Shown here: positions 34,578 to 43,856 of the stretch, one piece after another
Numbering within the stretch: position 1 is the first letter of the stretch
Layout of the letters: each line of letters begins with the position of its first letter
Assembly: GCA_019638475.1 (NCBI GenBank)
Contig: JAHBTR010000001.1
Coordinates: 186,001 to 250,000 of the forward strand
Origin: Chitinophagaceae bacterium
Lineage (GTDB): Bacteria > Bacteroidota > Bacteroidia > Chitinophagales > Chitinophagaceae
Direction of reading: 5' to 3'
Length of the DNA stretch: 64,000 bases
The notes under the pieces: model-generated
The model's input: only the letters and a program-made list of their open reading frames with translations
Told to the model about the DNA's origin: nothing
Database searches by the model: none
Position numbers and translations under genes: made by a program

Positions 34578-35528
34578 ATGAAAAAAAAATTATCCATTAT
34601 AGCCTTTTTTATTGTACTACCCTGTATTGTGTTTGCTCAATCAGATACAATATCTCTTAAAATACAAAATCAATATCAAGCAGAAGTAACTGATGTTACT
34701 ATAACGGTATTAAGTACTGGCAAAACATTTACATCTAACGACAGAGGCATAGTAACAATAGAAGCAACAGATACAGACTCTGTACAACTGATGAAAGAAA
34801 ATTTTGAAACTGCTACCATTAGTATTCCAGAAATTAAAAAACAAAAATCTAACATAGTTGTCATACATAAAAATTTTACATGGACAGATTTACTTACGCC
34901 TATGTTTTATATTATTAATGGGGGTCTTTGGTTATTACTTTTTATAGTGTTTGCCGAAACAGGTTTATTTGCAGGTTTCTTTTTGCCTGGCGATAGTTTA
35001 CTATTTGTTGCAGGTATTTTTAGCAATATGTTGGCAACCCATTTATTTGATACAGGTAGCGATTTTATTAACCTATTAATGATTATTGCATTAGTAGCAT
35101 TGGCAGGAATTTTAGGCAATACAGCAGGCTATTGGTTTGGAAGAAAAGTAGGACATGCAATGTATCAATGGAAAGATAATTTATTGTTTAAGAAAAAATA
35201 TTTGCAAGAAGCCCATAATTTTTATGAAAAGCATGGAGGTGGTGCTATTATCATAGCACGTTTTATTCCTATCATCAGAACATTTGCTCCTATTATAGCA
35301 GGTATTGTAGCAATGGATAAAAAGAAGTTTACTTTTTTTAATATTATAGGCTCTGTAGCTTGGGCAGGAAGCATGATAGCAGCAGGACATTATTTAGATA
35401 AACTATTTATTGATAAATTTGGTATAGATTTAAAAAAACATCTTGAAGCAATAGTTATTGTTATTATTATTATTTCTACTGCTCCTATTATTATAAAATT
35501 ATTGAGCAAGAAAAAAGATAAACACTAA
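34578..35528 (+). CDS. DedA family membrane protein with exported N-terminal domain
   Basis: 316 residues, about 100 longer than usual. Residues 1-21 are a signal peptide (MKKKLSIIAFFIVLPCIVFAQ). Residues about 22-95 look like a carboxypeptidase-regulatory/CNA-B-like beta sandwich (YQAEVTDVTITVLSTGKTF, TSNDRGIVTIEA). The DedA/SNARE-associated domain follows from about 105: FAETGLFAGFFLPGDSLLF, GNTAGYWFGRKVGHAMYQ and ARFIPIIRTFAPIIAG with the conserved R-x3-P-x2-R arginines. DedA proteins are probably phospholipid scramblases or flippases. The fused periplasmic domain is unusual. Confidence 0.85.
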   Translation: MKKKLSIIAFFIVLPCIVFAQSDTISLKIQNQYQAEVTDVTITVLSTGKTFTSNDRGIVTIEATDTDSVQLMKENFETATISIPEIKKQKSNIVVIHKNFTWTDLLTPMFYIINGGLWLLLFIVFAETGLFAGFFLPGDSLLFVAGIFSNMLATHLFDTGSDFINLLMIIALVALAGILGNTAGYWFGRKVGHAMYQWKDNLLFKKKYLQEAHNFYEKHGGGAIIIARFIPIIRTFAPIIAGIVAMDKKKFTFFNIIGSVAWAGSMIAAGHYLDKLFIDKFGIDLKKHLEAIVIVIIIISTAPIIIKLLSKKKDKH

Positions 35529-35557
35529 ACACATTTAATCACTTCTATTAAAATACA

Positions 35558-36805
35558 ATGAGCCAACAAAAAAGTTATGGTATTCTTTCATTGCCTGTTA
35601 TAGTGGGTGCATTGGGTTATTTTGTAGATATTTATGATTTGCTATTATTTACTATAGTTAGAGAACCAAGTTTGCAAGATATTGGTATTAATTTATCTGA
35701 TAAAGTTGCTGTTATTGCAGCCAGTACAAAAATTATCAACTGGCAAATGTTTGGTTTATTATTAGGTGGTATTTTATGGGGCACTTTGGGTGATAAAAAA
35801 GGAAGATTAAGTGTATTGTTTGGTTCTATTGCTATGTATTCTGTAGCTAATTTTTTAACAGCTTATGTTCAAACAACTGACCAATATGCTTGGATAAGAT
35901 TTGTAGCAGGTGTAGGGCTTGCAGGAGAATTAGGTGCTGGCATTACATTAGTAAGTGAACTTTTACCAAAAAATAAAAGAGGCATTGGTACATCGTTGGT
36001 TGCTGGTATTGGTTTATTTGGTGCTGTATTTGCTTATTACACTTTTGATTTAACCAATGAAAATTGGCGTTTATGTTATAAAATTGGCGGTGTACTTGGA
36101 ATAGTTTTATTACTACTGCGTATTTCTGTTGTAGAAAGTGGTATGTATAAAACAGTTAAAGAACAAAATGTGCAGCGTGGAAATTTCTTTATGTTTTTTA
36201 CCAATGCTAAAAGATTTAAGAAATATGCTTTTGCTATTTTAATAGGACTTCCTACTTGGTATGTAGTAGGCATATTGGTTAATTTAAGTAATCGTTTTGC
36301 AACTGAATTTTATGGCACTAATGCTATCATAAGTGGCAAAGCAATTATGTACGCATATATAGCAATAGCTTTTGGAGATATTTTTATTGGCTTTATAAGT
36401 CAATATTTTAAAAGCAGAAAAAAAGCATTGCTCCTATTTTATATTTTGACCATTATTTCTATTATTTTATTTTTTAGCCCCCTCAACAATAATGATACAA
36501 GTATGTATTTAATATGTGCTATGTTAGGCTTTAGCACAGGCTTTTGGGCAATATTTGTAACAATGGGTGCAGAACAATTTGGTACTAATTTAAGAGCTAC
36601 TGCTGCTACTACTATACCTAATATGGTAAGAGGATTTTTGCCCCTAATCAATATTTTATTTTTAGATATTTTCCAAAAAACATTTTCTTGGAATTTGGTA
36701 AAAAGTGGTATTGTTACAGGTGTAATAGTTACTGCTATTGCATTAATTGCTTTTTATTTTACAGAAGAAACTTTTCACAAAGATTTGAATTATGTAGAAG
36801 AATAG
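35558..36805 (+). CDS. MFS transporter
   Basis: 415 residues with 12 predicted membrane segments. The N-terminal half has GYFVDIYDLLLFTIV in TM1, the MFS loop 2-3 motif GTLGDKKGRLSVLFGS and RFVAGVGLAGELGAGITLVSELL in TM4, which resembles the metabolite:H+ symporter and SP/SV2-like groups that carry organic acids or sugars. The 29-nt gap to the dedA gene suggests the two are co-transcribed. Substrate undetermined. Confidence 0.87.
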   Translation: MSQQKSYGILSLPVIVGALGYFVDIYDLLLFTIVREPSLQDIGINLSDKVAVIAASTKIINWQMFGLLLGGILWGTLGDKKGRLSVLFGSIAMYSVANFLTAYVQTTDQYAWIRFVAGVGLAGELGAGITLVSELLPKNKRGIGTSLVAGIGLFGAVFAYYTFDLTNENWRLCYKIGGVLGIVLLLLRISVVESGMYKTVKEQNVQRGNFFMFFTNAKRFKKYAFAILIGLPTWYVVGILVNLSNRFATEFYGTNAIISGKAIMYAYIAIAFGDIFIGFISQYFKSRKKALLLFYILTIISIILFFSPLNNNDTSMYLICAMLGFSTGFWAIFVTMGAEQFGTNLRATAATTIPNMVRGFLPLINILFLDIFQKTFSWNLVKSGIVTGVIVTAIALIAFYFTEETFHKDLNYVEE

Positions 36806-36895
36806 CAAATAGGCGACAGCTTATAGTTCATAGTACAGCTTAATTTTTATCAACATACCATATAACTATTAACTATTAGCTGTAAACTTTGTTGT

Positions 36896-37876
36896 ATGAA
36901 ATTGCTTATCATTCGTTTTTCATCTATTGGAGATATTGTTCTCACTACACCAGTGGTTCGTTGCATTAAACAACAAATACCCAATGTTAGTATTCATTAC
37001 TTAACAAAATCTTCTTTTAAAGGTATTGTAGAAAGTAATCCATATATTGATGAAGTAAAAATTTTGCAAGATGATTGGCAACAAATGATAACTGATTTGC
37101 AACAAGAAGAATATGATTATGTAATAGACTTACACCATAATTTAAGAACACTAAGGGTAAAAAAATCTTTAAAAGCAAAAGCATTTTCATTTAATAAACT
37201 CAACATTCAAAAGTGGTTATTAACTGCTTTAAAAATTAATTTATTACCTAATATTCATATAGTAGATAGAAATTTTGAAACAGTAAAAAGTTTAGGTGTT
37301 ATTAATGATGGTAAAGGTTTGGATTATTTTATACCAGAAAAAGATTGTATAAAACTAAAAGATATTCCTGCACAACATCAATTTGGATATATTGGTATTG
37401 TAATAGGTGCAGCACTTAACACAAAAAAAATGCCTGTTCAAAAATTGCAAGATTTATGTAGTAAAATTGAATATCCAATTATTTTACTTGGAGGCAAAGA
37501 AGATAGAGAAAATGGGGAATTAATAGCCTCAATAGATAATGTAAAAATATATAATGCCTGTGGTAAATTTAATTTGAACGAAAGTGCCGACCTTGTACGA
37601 AAAGCAAAACTATTTATAACACACGATACAGGCTTAATGCACATTGCAGCAGCATTTAAAAAACCAATACTTTCTGTTTGGGGCAATACAGTACCTGCTT
37701 TTGGTATGACACCTTATTATGGCAACAATCAAATAACCAATATACAATATGAAGTAAAAGTTAGTTGCAGACCATGTAGTAAAATTGGTTACAACAAATG
37801 TCCTAAGAAACATTTTAAGTGTATGATGCTACAAGATGTTGAGCAAATAGCAAAAGATGCGTTGAAGTTGGTGTAA
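36896..37876 (+). CDS. Glycosyltransferase family 9 (heptosyltransferase-like)
   Basis: 326 residues. N-terminal ILIRFSSIGDIVLTTPVVRCI and the donor-site motif THDTGLMHIAAAFKKPILSVWGNTVP define GT9. It ends with a cysteine-rich tail (VSCRPCSKIGYNKCPKKHFKCM) seen in this family. GT9 enzymes add heptose or related sugars to lipid A-KDO cores. It fits the KDO-8-P phosphatase (kdsC) encoded 16 kb away. Convergent with iscA, whose stop codon is only 4 nt away; no terminator lies between them. Confidence 0.88.
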   Translation: MKLLIIRFSSIGDIVLTTPVVRCIKQQIPNVSIHYLTKSSFKGIVESNPYIDEVKILQDDWQQMITDLQQEEYDYVIDLHHNLRTLRVKKSLKAKAFSFNKLNIQKWLLTALKINLLPNIHIVDRNFETVKSLGVINDGKGLDYFIPEKDCIKLKDIPAQHQFGYIGIVIGAALNTKKMPVQKLQDLCSKIEYPIILLGGKEDRENGELIASIDNVKIYNACGKFNLNESADLVRKAKLFITHDTGLMHIAAAFKKPILSVWGNTVPAFGMTPYYGNNQITNIQYEVKVSCRPCSKIGYNKCPKKHFKCMMLQDVEQIAKDALKLV

Positions 37877-37880
37877 GATT

Positions 37881-38231
37881 TTACACAGCAAAGCTTTCGC
37901 CACAACCACAACTACGACTTGCATTGGGATTACTAAAGAAAAAACCTTTGCCATTCAGCCCATCACTAAAATCTAATTCTGTATTTACGAGGTATAAAAA
38001 ACTTTTTAAGTCTGTAACAACCTTTATTCCATTATCTTCAAAAACTTGGTCCATGGGTTTTATTTCATTGTCAAAATCTAACTTATAACTTAAACCACTA
38101 CAACCACCACCTACAACTCCTACTCTTAAAAAATAAGTAGGGTCATTGTTAATACCTGCATCTTCCATCAGTTTTACAACTTTGGCTTTTGCTTTATCTG
38201 AAACGTATATAGAATTATCTGTTGCTGTCAT
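37881..38231 (-). CDS. iscA: A-type Fe-S carrier (IscA/HesB family)
   Basis: 116 residues from the ATG at 38231 (MTATDNS); an ATG at 38294 would add 21 residues partly encoded by the AT-rich spacer repeat and is less likely. The three cluster cysteines are in VGGGCSGLSYKLDF and the C-terminal SRSCGCGESF. It passes Fe-S clusters from IscU to target proteins. It is the last gene of the minus-strand isc cluster iscS-iscU-iscA. Confidence 0.92.
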   Translation of the reverse strand: MTATDNSIYVSDKAKAKVVKLMEDAGINNDPTYFLRVGVVGGGCSGLSYKLDFDNEIKPMDQVFEDNGIKVVTDLKSFLYLVNTELDFSDGLNGKGFFFSNPNASRSCGCGESFAV

Positions 38232-38325
38232 TTTTGGAATAATTTTAAACAAATGTTGAATGAAAGAAACATAGTCATTTCCCTCATTTAACATTTTTCA
38301 TTAAACATTAAACATTCAACATTAC

Positions 38326-38745
38326 TTAGTGCACTCCCTTTTCTTCAAATGCCATTTCTTCCAAACCATTTTTTGCACGATAATCGTTGATAGCAGCTTT
38401 AATAGCATCTTCTGCCAAAACTGAACAGTGAATTTTTACAGGTGGAAGATTTAATTCTTCTACAATATCCATATTGTCAATTTTAGAAGCATCTTCTACC
38501 GATTTTCCCTTTAACCATTCTGTAGCTAAAGATGATGAAGCAATAGCAGAACCACAACCAAAGGTTTTAAACTTTGCATCTTTAATAATTCCTGTTGCAT
38601 CATCTACTTCTATTTGCAAACGCATTACATCGCCACATTCTGGTGCTCCTACCAATCCTGTGCCTACGTTCTTACTGCTTTTATCTAAAGTTCCTACATT
38701 TTTAGGATTACTGTAGTGGTCTATTACTTTATCTGAGTATGCCAT
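38326..38745 (-). CDS. iscU: Fe-S cluster scaffold IscU
   Basis: 139 residues, normal length for bacterial IscU. Starts AYSDKVIDHYSNPKNVGTLD; cluster cysteines are in GAPECGDVM (C37), KTFGCGSAIASSS (C63) and the LPPVKIHCS motif (C106), with the aspartate of CGD also conserved. LPPVK is the docking site for the Hsp70 chaperone HscA, yet no hscA, hscB or ferredoxin gene is near. Lies between iscA and a broken four-helix-bundle gene. Confidence 0.95.
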   Translation of the reverse strand: MAYSDKVIDHYSNPKNVGTLDKSSKNVGTGLVGAPECGDVMRLQIEVDDATGIIKDAKFKTFGCGSAIASSSLATEWLKGKSVEDASKIDNMDIVEELNLPPVKIHCSVLAEDAIKAAINDYRAKNGLEEMAFEEKGVH

Positions 38746-38780
38746 GATATGAATAATTTTAAATTATGAATGTTTAATGT

Positions 38781-39130
38781 TTAATTACTTTCTTGTGCCG
38801 ATTTAATAATTTTTGTTGTTATTTTTATAATGTCATCAATTAATATTTCTAATTCACTATCTCTGTCAATTAATGCTGATTCTATAACCAGCATCAACCA
38901 ATATTTTGTTTCTCTTATTTCTTTTGCTGCAATAGAAACCTTTGCAATAAACTCTTTTTTTGTTAAAGAAGCCTGTGCTTCATTCAAATTTGCTCCAACA
39001 GACGTACCACTCCTCAAAATTTGGTCTGCTAATATCCTATTTTTTTACTTAATTCTGTTGTCAGTTTAATAATTTTTAATGCCAGTTGAAATGATTTTTC
39101 TAAAACAATATTTTTCCTCTCAACATACAT
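38781..39130 (-). pseudogene. Four-helix-bundle (S23-type) protein gene, frameshifted
   Basis: From the ATG at 39130, 33 residues (MYVERKNIVLEKSFQLALKI ...) run into a TAG. The downstream frame, 39017-38781, continues with ILADQILRSGTSVGANLNEA, KKEFIAKVSIAAKEIRETKYW and ends SAQESN. Adding one A to the A7 run (T7 at 39040-39046 on the plus strand) joins them into one reading frame of about 117 residues with the full four-helix-bundle pattern of the 23S rRNA intervening-sequence protein family. It may be a real pseudogene, a sequencing error in a homopolymer or a slippery site. It interrupts the isc cluster. Confidence 0.78.
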
Positions 39131-39178
39131 CTTATTCAATATTTCATTAAACATTCAAAATTAAACATTAACCATTAT

Positions 39179-40396
39179 TTAATGGTGTGCCCATTCAACA
39201 GAGTTCAAATCTATTCCTTCTTTGTGCATTTCCCATAAAGGACTCATATCTCTTAGCTTTAAAACTGTTTCTCTTACTGCATTAATAGTATAATCAATTT
39301 CTTCTTCTGTTGTAAAACGACTTAATCCAAAACGTAATGAGCTATGTGCTAAATCATCTCCCAAACCTAAGGCTTTTAATACATAACTTGGTTCTAAAGA
39401 TGCTGATGTACAAGCAGAGCCAGAACTTACAGCAATGTTTTTATTAAAGCCCATCATTAACCCCTCTCCTTCTACATATTTAAAAGAAATATTGCTTACA
39501 TGTGGTAAACGAAATTCTTTATTACCATTTACATAACTTTCTTCTAATTCTGCCAAAGCATTTTCTAATTTATCTCTTAATGCTGCAATACGTTTGGTTT
39601 CTTCTTCCATTTCTACTCTGCAAATTTCACATGCTTTACCAAAACCTACAATTCCTGGTACATTTAATGTACCACTTCTCATACCTCTTTCATGTCCACC
39701 ACCATCTATTTGTGCAGTTACTTTTACTCTTGGGTTTTTTCTGCGAACATACAATGCACCTACACCTTTGGGCCCATACATTTTATGAGCACTAAAAGCC
39801 ATTAAGTCTATTCCATCTTTTAATACATCTACAGGAATTTTGCCAACTGCTTGTGTACCATCTGTAAAAAATAAAACACCATGTTTTTTTGCAATAGCAG
39901 ATATTTCTTTTACAGGTTGTACCACACCAATTTCATTATTAGCATACATAATAGCTATTAAAATAGTAGTTGGTTTTATAGCAGCTTCTAATTGTGTTAA
40001 GTCTAATAAACCATCTTCTTGTACATCTAAATAGGTAACTTCTCCACCCAATTTTTCTATGTGTTTACAAGCATCTAAAACAGCTTTGTGTTCTGTAGTT
40101 GCTGTAATAATATGATTTCCTTTGCTTGCATACATTTCAAAAACACCTTTTAATGCAAGATTATCTGCCTCTGTAGCACCACTTGTAAAAATAATTTCTT
40201 TAGGGTCGCATCCTATTAGTTTAGCAACTTGCTCACGACCATAATCAACAGCTTCTTCTGCCTCCCAACCAAAAGGGTGATTACGGCTTGCTGCATTACC
40301 AAAGTGTTTTGTAAAATAAGGTAACATAGCATCTAATACTCTTGCATCTACTGGTGTAGTAGCATTATTATCTAAATAAATTGGCAACTTCAACAT
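39179..40396 (-). CDS. iscS: Cysteine desulfurase IscS
   Basis: 405 residues, matching IscS length. Fold-type I aminotransferase motifs: [11 protein letters not shown] at the start, [23 protein letters not shown], the PLP lysine in [19 protein letters not shown], and the catalytic cysteine loop [20 protein letters not shown]. The long loop and length favour the IscS type over SufS. It takes sulfur from cysteine for IscU. A TACTTTCG motif at 40423-40430 (minus strand) is a one-mismatch -7 element. First gene of the isc cluster. Confidence 0.95.
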   Translation of the reverse strand: MLKLPIYLDNNATTPVDARVLDAMLPYFTKHFGNAASRNHPFGWEAEEAVDYGREQVAKLIGCDPKEIIFTSGATEADNLALKGVFEMYASKGNHIITATTEHKAVLDACKHIEKLGGEVTYLDVQEDGLLDLTQLEAAIKPTTILIAIMYANNEIGVVQPVKEISAIAKKHGVLFFTDGTQAVGKIPVDVLKDGIDLMAFSAHKMYGPKGVGALYVRRKNPRVKVTAQIDGGGHERGMRSGTLNVPGIVGFGKACEICRVEMEEETKRIAALRDKLENALAELEESYVNGNKEFRLPHVSNISFKYVEGEGLMMGFNKNIAVSSGSACTSASLEPSYVLKALGLGDDLAHSSLRFGLSRFTTEEEIDYTINAVRETVLKLRDMSPLWEMHKEGIDLNSVEWAHH

Positions 40397-40519
40397 ATCT
40401 TCGTTTTAATTTTTATTATATGCGAAAGTACTGGTTTTATAGATATTTATTGATTGTAGGATAAGCGACTCTTTCTTATTTTCCATATATCGTAAGCAGT
40501 ATTTAAAAAAAAGAATATT

Positions 40520-40921
40520 ATGTTAAAAGTTGAACATATTGGTATTGCAGTAAAAGATTTTTCTGAAAGTATTTCTTTGTTTGAAAAACTTTTAAATACA
40601 AAATGCTATAAGCAAGAATCTGTTGAAAGTGAAAAAGTAAATACTGCCTTCTTTAAACAAGGTGAAACTAAAATTGAATTGTTAGAAAGCAGCACATCTG
40701 ATGGTGTTATTGCAAAATTTATTGAGAAAAAAGGAGAAGGTATTCATCATATTGCATTTGAAACAGAAAATATTTTTGCAGAAATGGAAAGGTTAAAAAA
40801 TGAAGGCTTTACATTATTAAATGAGCAGCCAAAAAATGGAGCAGATAATAAATTAGTTTGTTTTTTACATCCAAAAGGAACTAATGGAGTTTTAATAGAA
40901 TTATGCCAAGAGAAAAAATAA
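40520..40921 (+). CDS. mce: Methylmalonyl-CoA epimerase
   Basis: 133 residues with vicinal-oxygen-chelate fold pattern: VEHIGIAVKDFSESISLF, FFKQGETKIELLES, GEGIHHIAFETENI and GTNGVLIELCQ, giving the metal ligands His-Gln-like-His-Glu of the epimerase family. It converts (S)- and (R)-methylmalonyl-CoA in propionate metabolism together with methylmalonyl-CoA mutase, which is not in this window. 58 nt upstream of rnz, so possibly co-transcribed. Confidence 0.9.
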   Translation: MLKVEHIGIAVKDFSESISLFEKLLNTKCYKQESVESEKVNTAFFKQGETKIELLESSTSDGVIAKFIEKKGEGIHHIAFETENIFAEMERLKNEGFTLLNEQPKNGADNKLVCFLHPKGTNGVLIELCQEKK

Positions 40922-40979
40922 TCTGCATTTTAAAATCTCTTTTATATTTTTATTATCAATTATTTATAAACCTTAATTC

Positions 40980-41882
40980 ATGTTTGCAGTAACTATTTTA
41001 GGAAACAATTCAGCTACCCCTGCTTATGGAAGATTTCCTACATCGCAAGTAGTTACTATTAATGAGCACCAAATTTTAATTGATTGTGGCGAAGGAACAC
41101 AAATGCAACTGTCTAAATATAAAATCAGGAAAAGAAAAATTAACCATATTCTTATTTCACATTTGCACGGCGACCATTATTTTGGTTTAGTTGGCTTATT
41201 AACAAGCATGGGCTTATTAGGCAGAGAAACAGATTTACATTTATATGCACCAGCAGCTTTAGAAAAAATTATTCAACTTCAGTTTGAATCTTCAAATATT
41301 TCTATGCCTTATACAATTCATTTTCATCCATTAACAGAAGAAGGAATTATAGCAGATGAAAATAAATTTTCAATTAAATGTTTTAAAGTTAAACATACTA
41401 TTGAATGTTGGGGGTTTATTATCAAAGAAAAAAAAGTTCCTAAAAAATTAGATAAAGAAAAAGCTGTAGAATACAATATTCCTGCTGCTTATTATAATTC
41501 TTTAAAAGAAGGAAATGATTATGTAACAAAAGAAGGAACTATTATAAAAAACGAATTAGTTACAACACCAAACACTCCAGAAAAAACTTATGCTTTTTGT
41601 GCAGATACCATTTATTTTGAAGAAATGATTGACAAAATAAAAAATACAACTTTATTATACCACGAAGCAACTTATTTAAAAGATTTAGAAAATAAAGCTA
41701 CTCAATACTGTCATTCAACAACTGTACAAGCTGCAACTATTGCTAAAAAAAGTAATGCTAAAAAATTGCTAATTGGTCATTTTAGTAGCAGGTATGAGGT
41801 GCTTGATGATTTTTTAACAGAGGCAAAAGAAATTTTTGATAATACAGAATTAGCTATTGAGAGTGTTACTTATATTGTATAA
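40980..41882 (+). CDS. rnz: Ribonuclease Z (tRNA 3'-processing endonuclease)
   Basis: 300 residues, the short bacterial form. Metallo-beta-lactamase motif SHLHGDHYFGLVGLL (HxHxDH), a further motif near YHEATYL, and the final histidine in LIGHFSSRY. The region FKVKHTIECWGF and KKVPKKLDKEKAVEYNIPA match the exosite arm of tRNase Z. It removes 3' trailers from tRNA precursors. Ends 2 bp from the convergent amidohydrolase gene. Confidence 0.92.
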   Translation: MFAVTILGNNSATPAYGRFPTSQVVTINEHQILIDCGEGTQMQLSKYKIRKRKINHILISHLHGDHYFGLVGLLTSMGLLGRETDLHLYAPAALEKIIQLQFESSNISMPYTIHFHPLTEEGIIADENKFSIKCFKVKHTIECWGFIIKEKKVPKKLDKEKAVEYNIPAAYYNSLKEGNDYVTKEGTIIKNELVTTPNTPEKTYAFCADTIYFEEMIDKIKNTTLLYHEATYLKDLENKATQYCHSTTVQAATIAKKSNAKKLLIGHFSSRYEVLDDFLTEAKEIFDNTELAIESVTYIV

Positions 41883-41883
41883 A

Positions 41884-43515
41884 TTATTTTCTCCAGAAAA
41901 CTTTTTTGCCATCTGACCAAACTGCTTGCACTTTAATATTTAATAAATCATTATCGTTTGCTTTCAATAAATCATTATCTAATAAAATAAAATCAGCTTG
42001 TTTACCAATTTCTAAACTGCCTGTTTGTTTTTCTAAAAAATTTGCCTTAGCTGCCCAAATAGTGATGCCTCTTAAAGCATCTTCTCTTGTTAAAGCATTG
42101 TCTGTCTGAAAACCATTTGTAGGAAAGCCTTTACTATCCTTTCTTACAACAGCAGCATAAAAAGTTTTAAAAGGAGAAATATCTTCTACAGGAAAATCTG
42201 TACCTAAAGGAAGCCAACCATTTTGTTGTAATAATTTTTTAAAAGCATAAGCTGTTTTAATTCTTGTTTTTCCTAAACGTTCTTCTGCCCAATACATATC
42301 GCTTGTAGCATGTGTAGGCTGTACAGATGGTATGATAGATGTTTTACCAAATAAATCAACATCTTTTTCATTTACAACTTGTGCATGTTCTATACGCCAA
42401 CGTTTATCATTTTTTGTTTGTAAATATTTGTTGTAAATATGTAAAATAACTCTGTTGGCACTATCGCCAATAGCATGTGTACACATTTGAAAATTTGTTT
42501 TAGATAAAATGTTTGCAACAGAATCAAAATGTTGTTGAGTGCTTAATAAAAATCCATGCCAACCCTGTTTATCACTATAAGGTTCTAACAAACAAGCACC
42601 TCTGCTTCCCAATGCACCATCACTATAAATTTTAAAGCCATTTACAGATAATTTATCTGTTTTGTAAGTTCCTTTTGATAAATATTTATCATAATTTTTT
42701 TTATCATCACTTAGTAATACACAAAGTTTTGTCAATAGTTTTCCTTCTTTTTGTAAAGCATTTATTTTTTCTACATCTTCATACATTAAACCACAATCTG
42801 TAATGGTGGTTAAGCCTTGTTCAAAACAATTTTGTTGAGCAGCCAATAACCATTTTTCAAAATCGTTTTTAGTAGCAGCAGGAATTTTTGATTGAACTAT
42901 ATCAACAGCATTATCAATTAGCAAACCTGTAAGTTGTCCATTTTTTGTTTCAATATTGCCTCCTACAATTTTTTGGTTTGGTTGTAATTGTGCTAACTCT
43001 AAAGCCTTTGCATTGGCAATAGCAGCATGACCATCTATTCTTGTAAGCAATACGGGTTTATTGGGAAATAATTTGTTTAATAATTCATTAGTAGGAAATT
43101 GTTTATCAGGAAATTTATTTTGGTCCCAGCCTCTTCCTGTTATCCATTTTTCAGTAGGATTTTTCTCAGCAAATATTGTTACTCTTTCTATGACTTCATT
43201 CCAATTTTTGCTGTCATATAATTGTACTTCAAACAAACTTTTTCCATAACCTACAAAATGTGCATGAGCATCTATAAACCCTGGGTACATATATTTTCCT
43301 TGTGCATCTATTGTTTCTTTAGCAGTATAAGAATGTAGTATTTCGTCACTGCTGCCAATAGCAATAATTTTTCCATTTTTTACAGCAATGGCTTCTGCTT
43401 TTGTAAAATTTGAATCAACTGTATAAATAGTTGCATGATGTACAATGGTATCTACTTTTTGTTTGCCACAAGAGCTTAACAATAGAATAATAATAAAGCT
43501 ATATAAGTATTTCAT
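41884..43515 (-). CDS. Amidohydrolase family lipoprotein (YtcJ-like)
   Basis: 543 residues from the ATG at 43515, which begins a lipoprotein signal (MKYLYSFIIILLLSSCGKQ); the upstream ATG at 43578 would place this signal internally. Motifs: GKYMYPGFIDAHAHFVGYGKSLF (HxH metal site), RGWDQNKFPDK, CTHAIGDSANRVIL, RIEHAQVV and WLPLGTDFPVEDISP, typical of the YtcJ/NfdA-type amidohydrolase_3 family. Probably an envelope hydrolase of amide or formamide substrates; the precise substrate is unknown. Confidence 0.87.
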   Translation of the reverse strand: MKYLYSFIIILLLSSCGKQKVDTIVHHATIYTVDSNFTKAEAIAVKNGKIIAIGSSDEILHSYTAKETIDAQGKYMYPGFIDAHAHFVGYGKSLFEVQLYDSKNWNEVIERVTIFAEKNPTEKWITGRGWDQNKFPDKQFPTNELLNKLFPNKPVLLTRIDGHAAIANAKALELAQLQPNQKIVGGNIETKNGQLTGLLIDNAVDIVQSKIPAATKNDFEKWLLAAQQNCFEQGLTTITDCGLMYEDVEKINALQKEGKLLTKLCVLLSDDKKNYDKYLSKGTYKTDKLSVNGFKIYSDGALGSRGACLLEPYSDKQGWHGFLLSTQQHFDSVANILSKTNFQMCTHAIGDSANRVILHIYNKYLQTKNDKRWRIEHAQVVNEKDVDLFGKTSIIPSVQPTHATSDMYWAEERLGKTRIKTAYAFKKLLQQNGWLPLGTDFPVEDISPFKTFYAAVVRKDSKGFPTNGFQTDNALTREDALRGITIWAAKANFLEKQTGSLEIGKQADFILLDNDLLKANDNDLLNIKVQAVWSDGKKVFWRK

Positions 43516-43856
43516 AAAAAAAATTGAGGTGGTAAAGATATTGCTCAATGAAATTTTTATCCTAAAAAATATGCTCATTAAGTAGAAGAAAGGAAGATAT
43601 GACTTTTTTTGTTACACATCTTACCTTAGGTATCACAACAGAAAATACGACTATGAAGTCCCTTTCAAATACAGCGTAGAGAGAAAAATAGATTGATAAC
43701 ATGAATTGTGCTAAAAAATGAATTATTATTAACTTAGCACAATAACCTTATTAAGAGAAAAATACACATCCCAAACAATTTTTTATCAATTTATAACTGT
43801 TTTTTCTTTTTTCTAATTAATCATTTATGTTTGCTGCACTCTAAAAAGCAGAAAAA
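43516..43856. other. Divergent intergenic region amidohydrolase / DUF2723
   Basis: 341 bp without a gene. It contains an inverted repeat ATTGTGCTAA / TTAGCACAAT (43705-43714 and 43734-43743) with a 19-nt AT-rich loop and no T tract, and the -7 motif of the DUF2723 gene (43826-43833). I see no small ORF with a credible start or composition. Confidence 0.6.
43826..43833 (+). promoter_or_regulatory. Putative -7 motif of the DUF2723 gene
   Basis: TATGTTTG fits TAnnTTTG, 23 nt before the ATG at 43857. Confidence 0.42.

Noticed and set aside
39502..39795. 97-residue plus-strand frame antisense to iscS
   Set aside because: Leucine/histidine-rich shadow of a conserved enzyme gene, with no start context or homology visible.
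43516..43856. Possible riboswitch or small RNA in the gap before DUF2723
   Set aside because: Only one 10-bp inverted repeat with a long AT loop was seen; nothing matches a riboswitch core I know.
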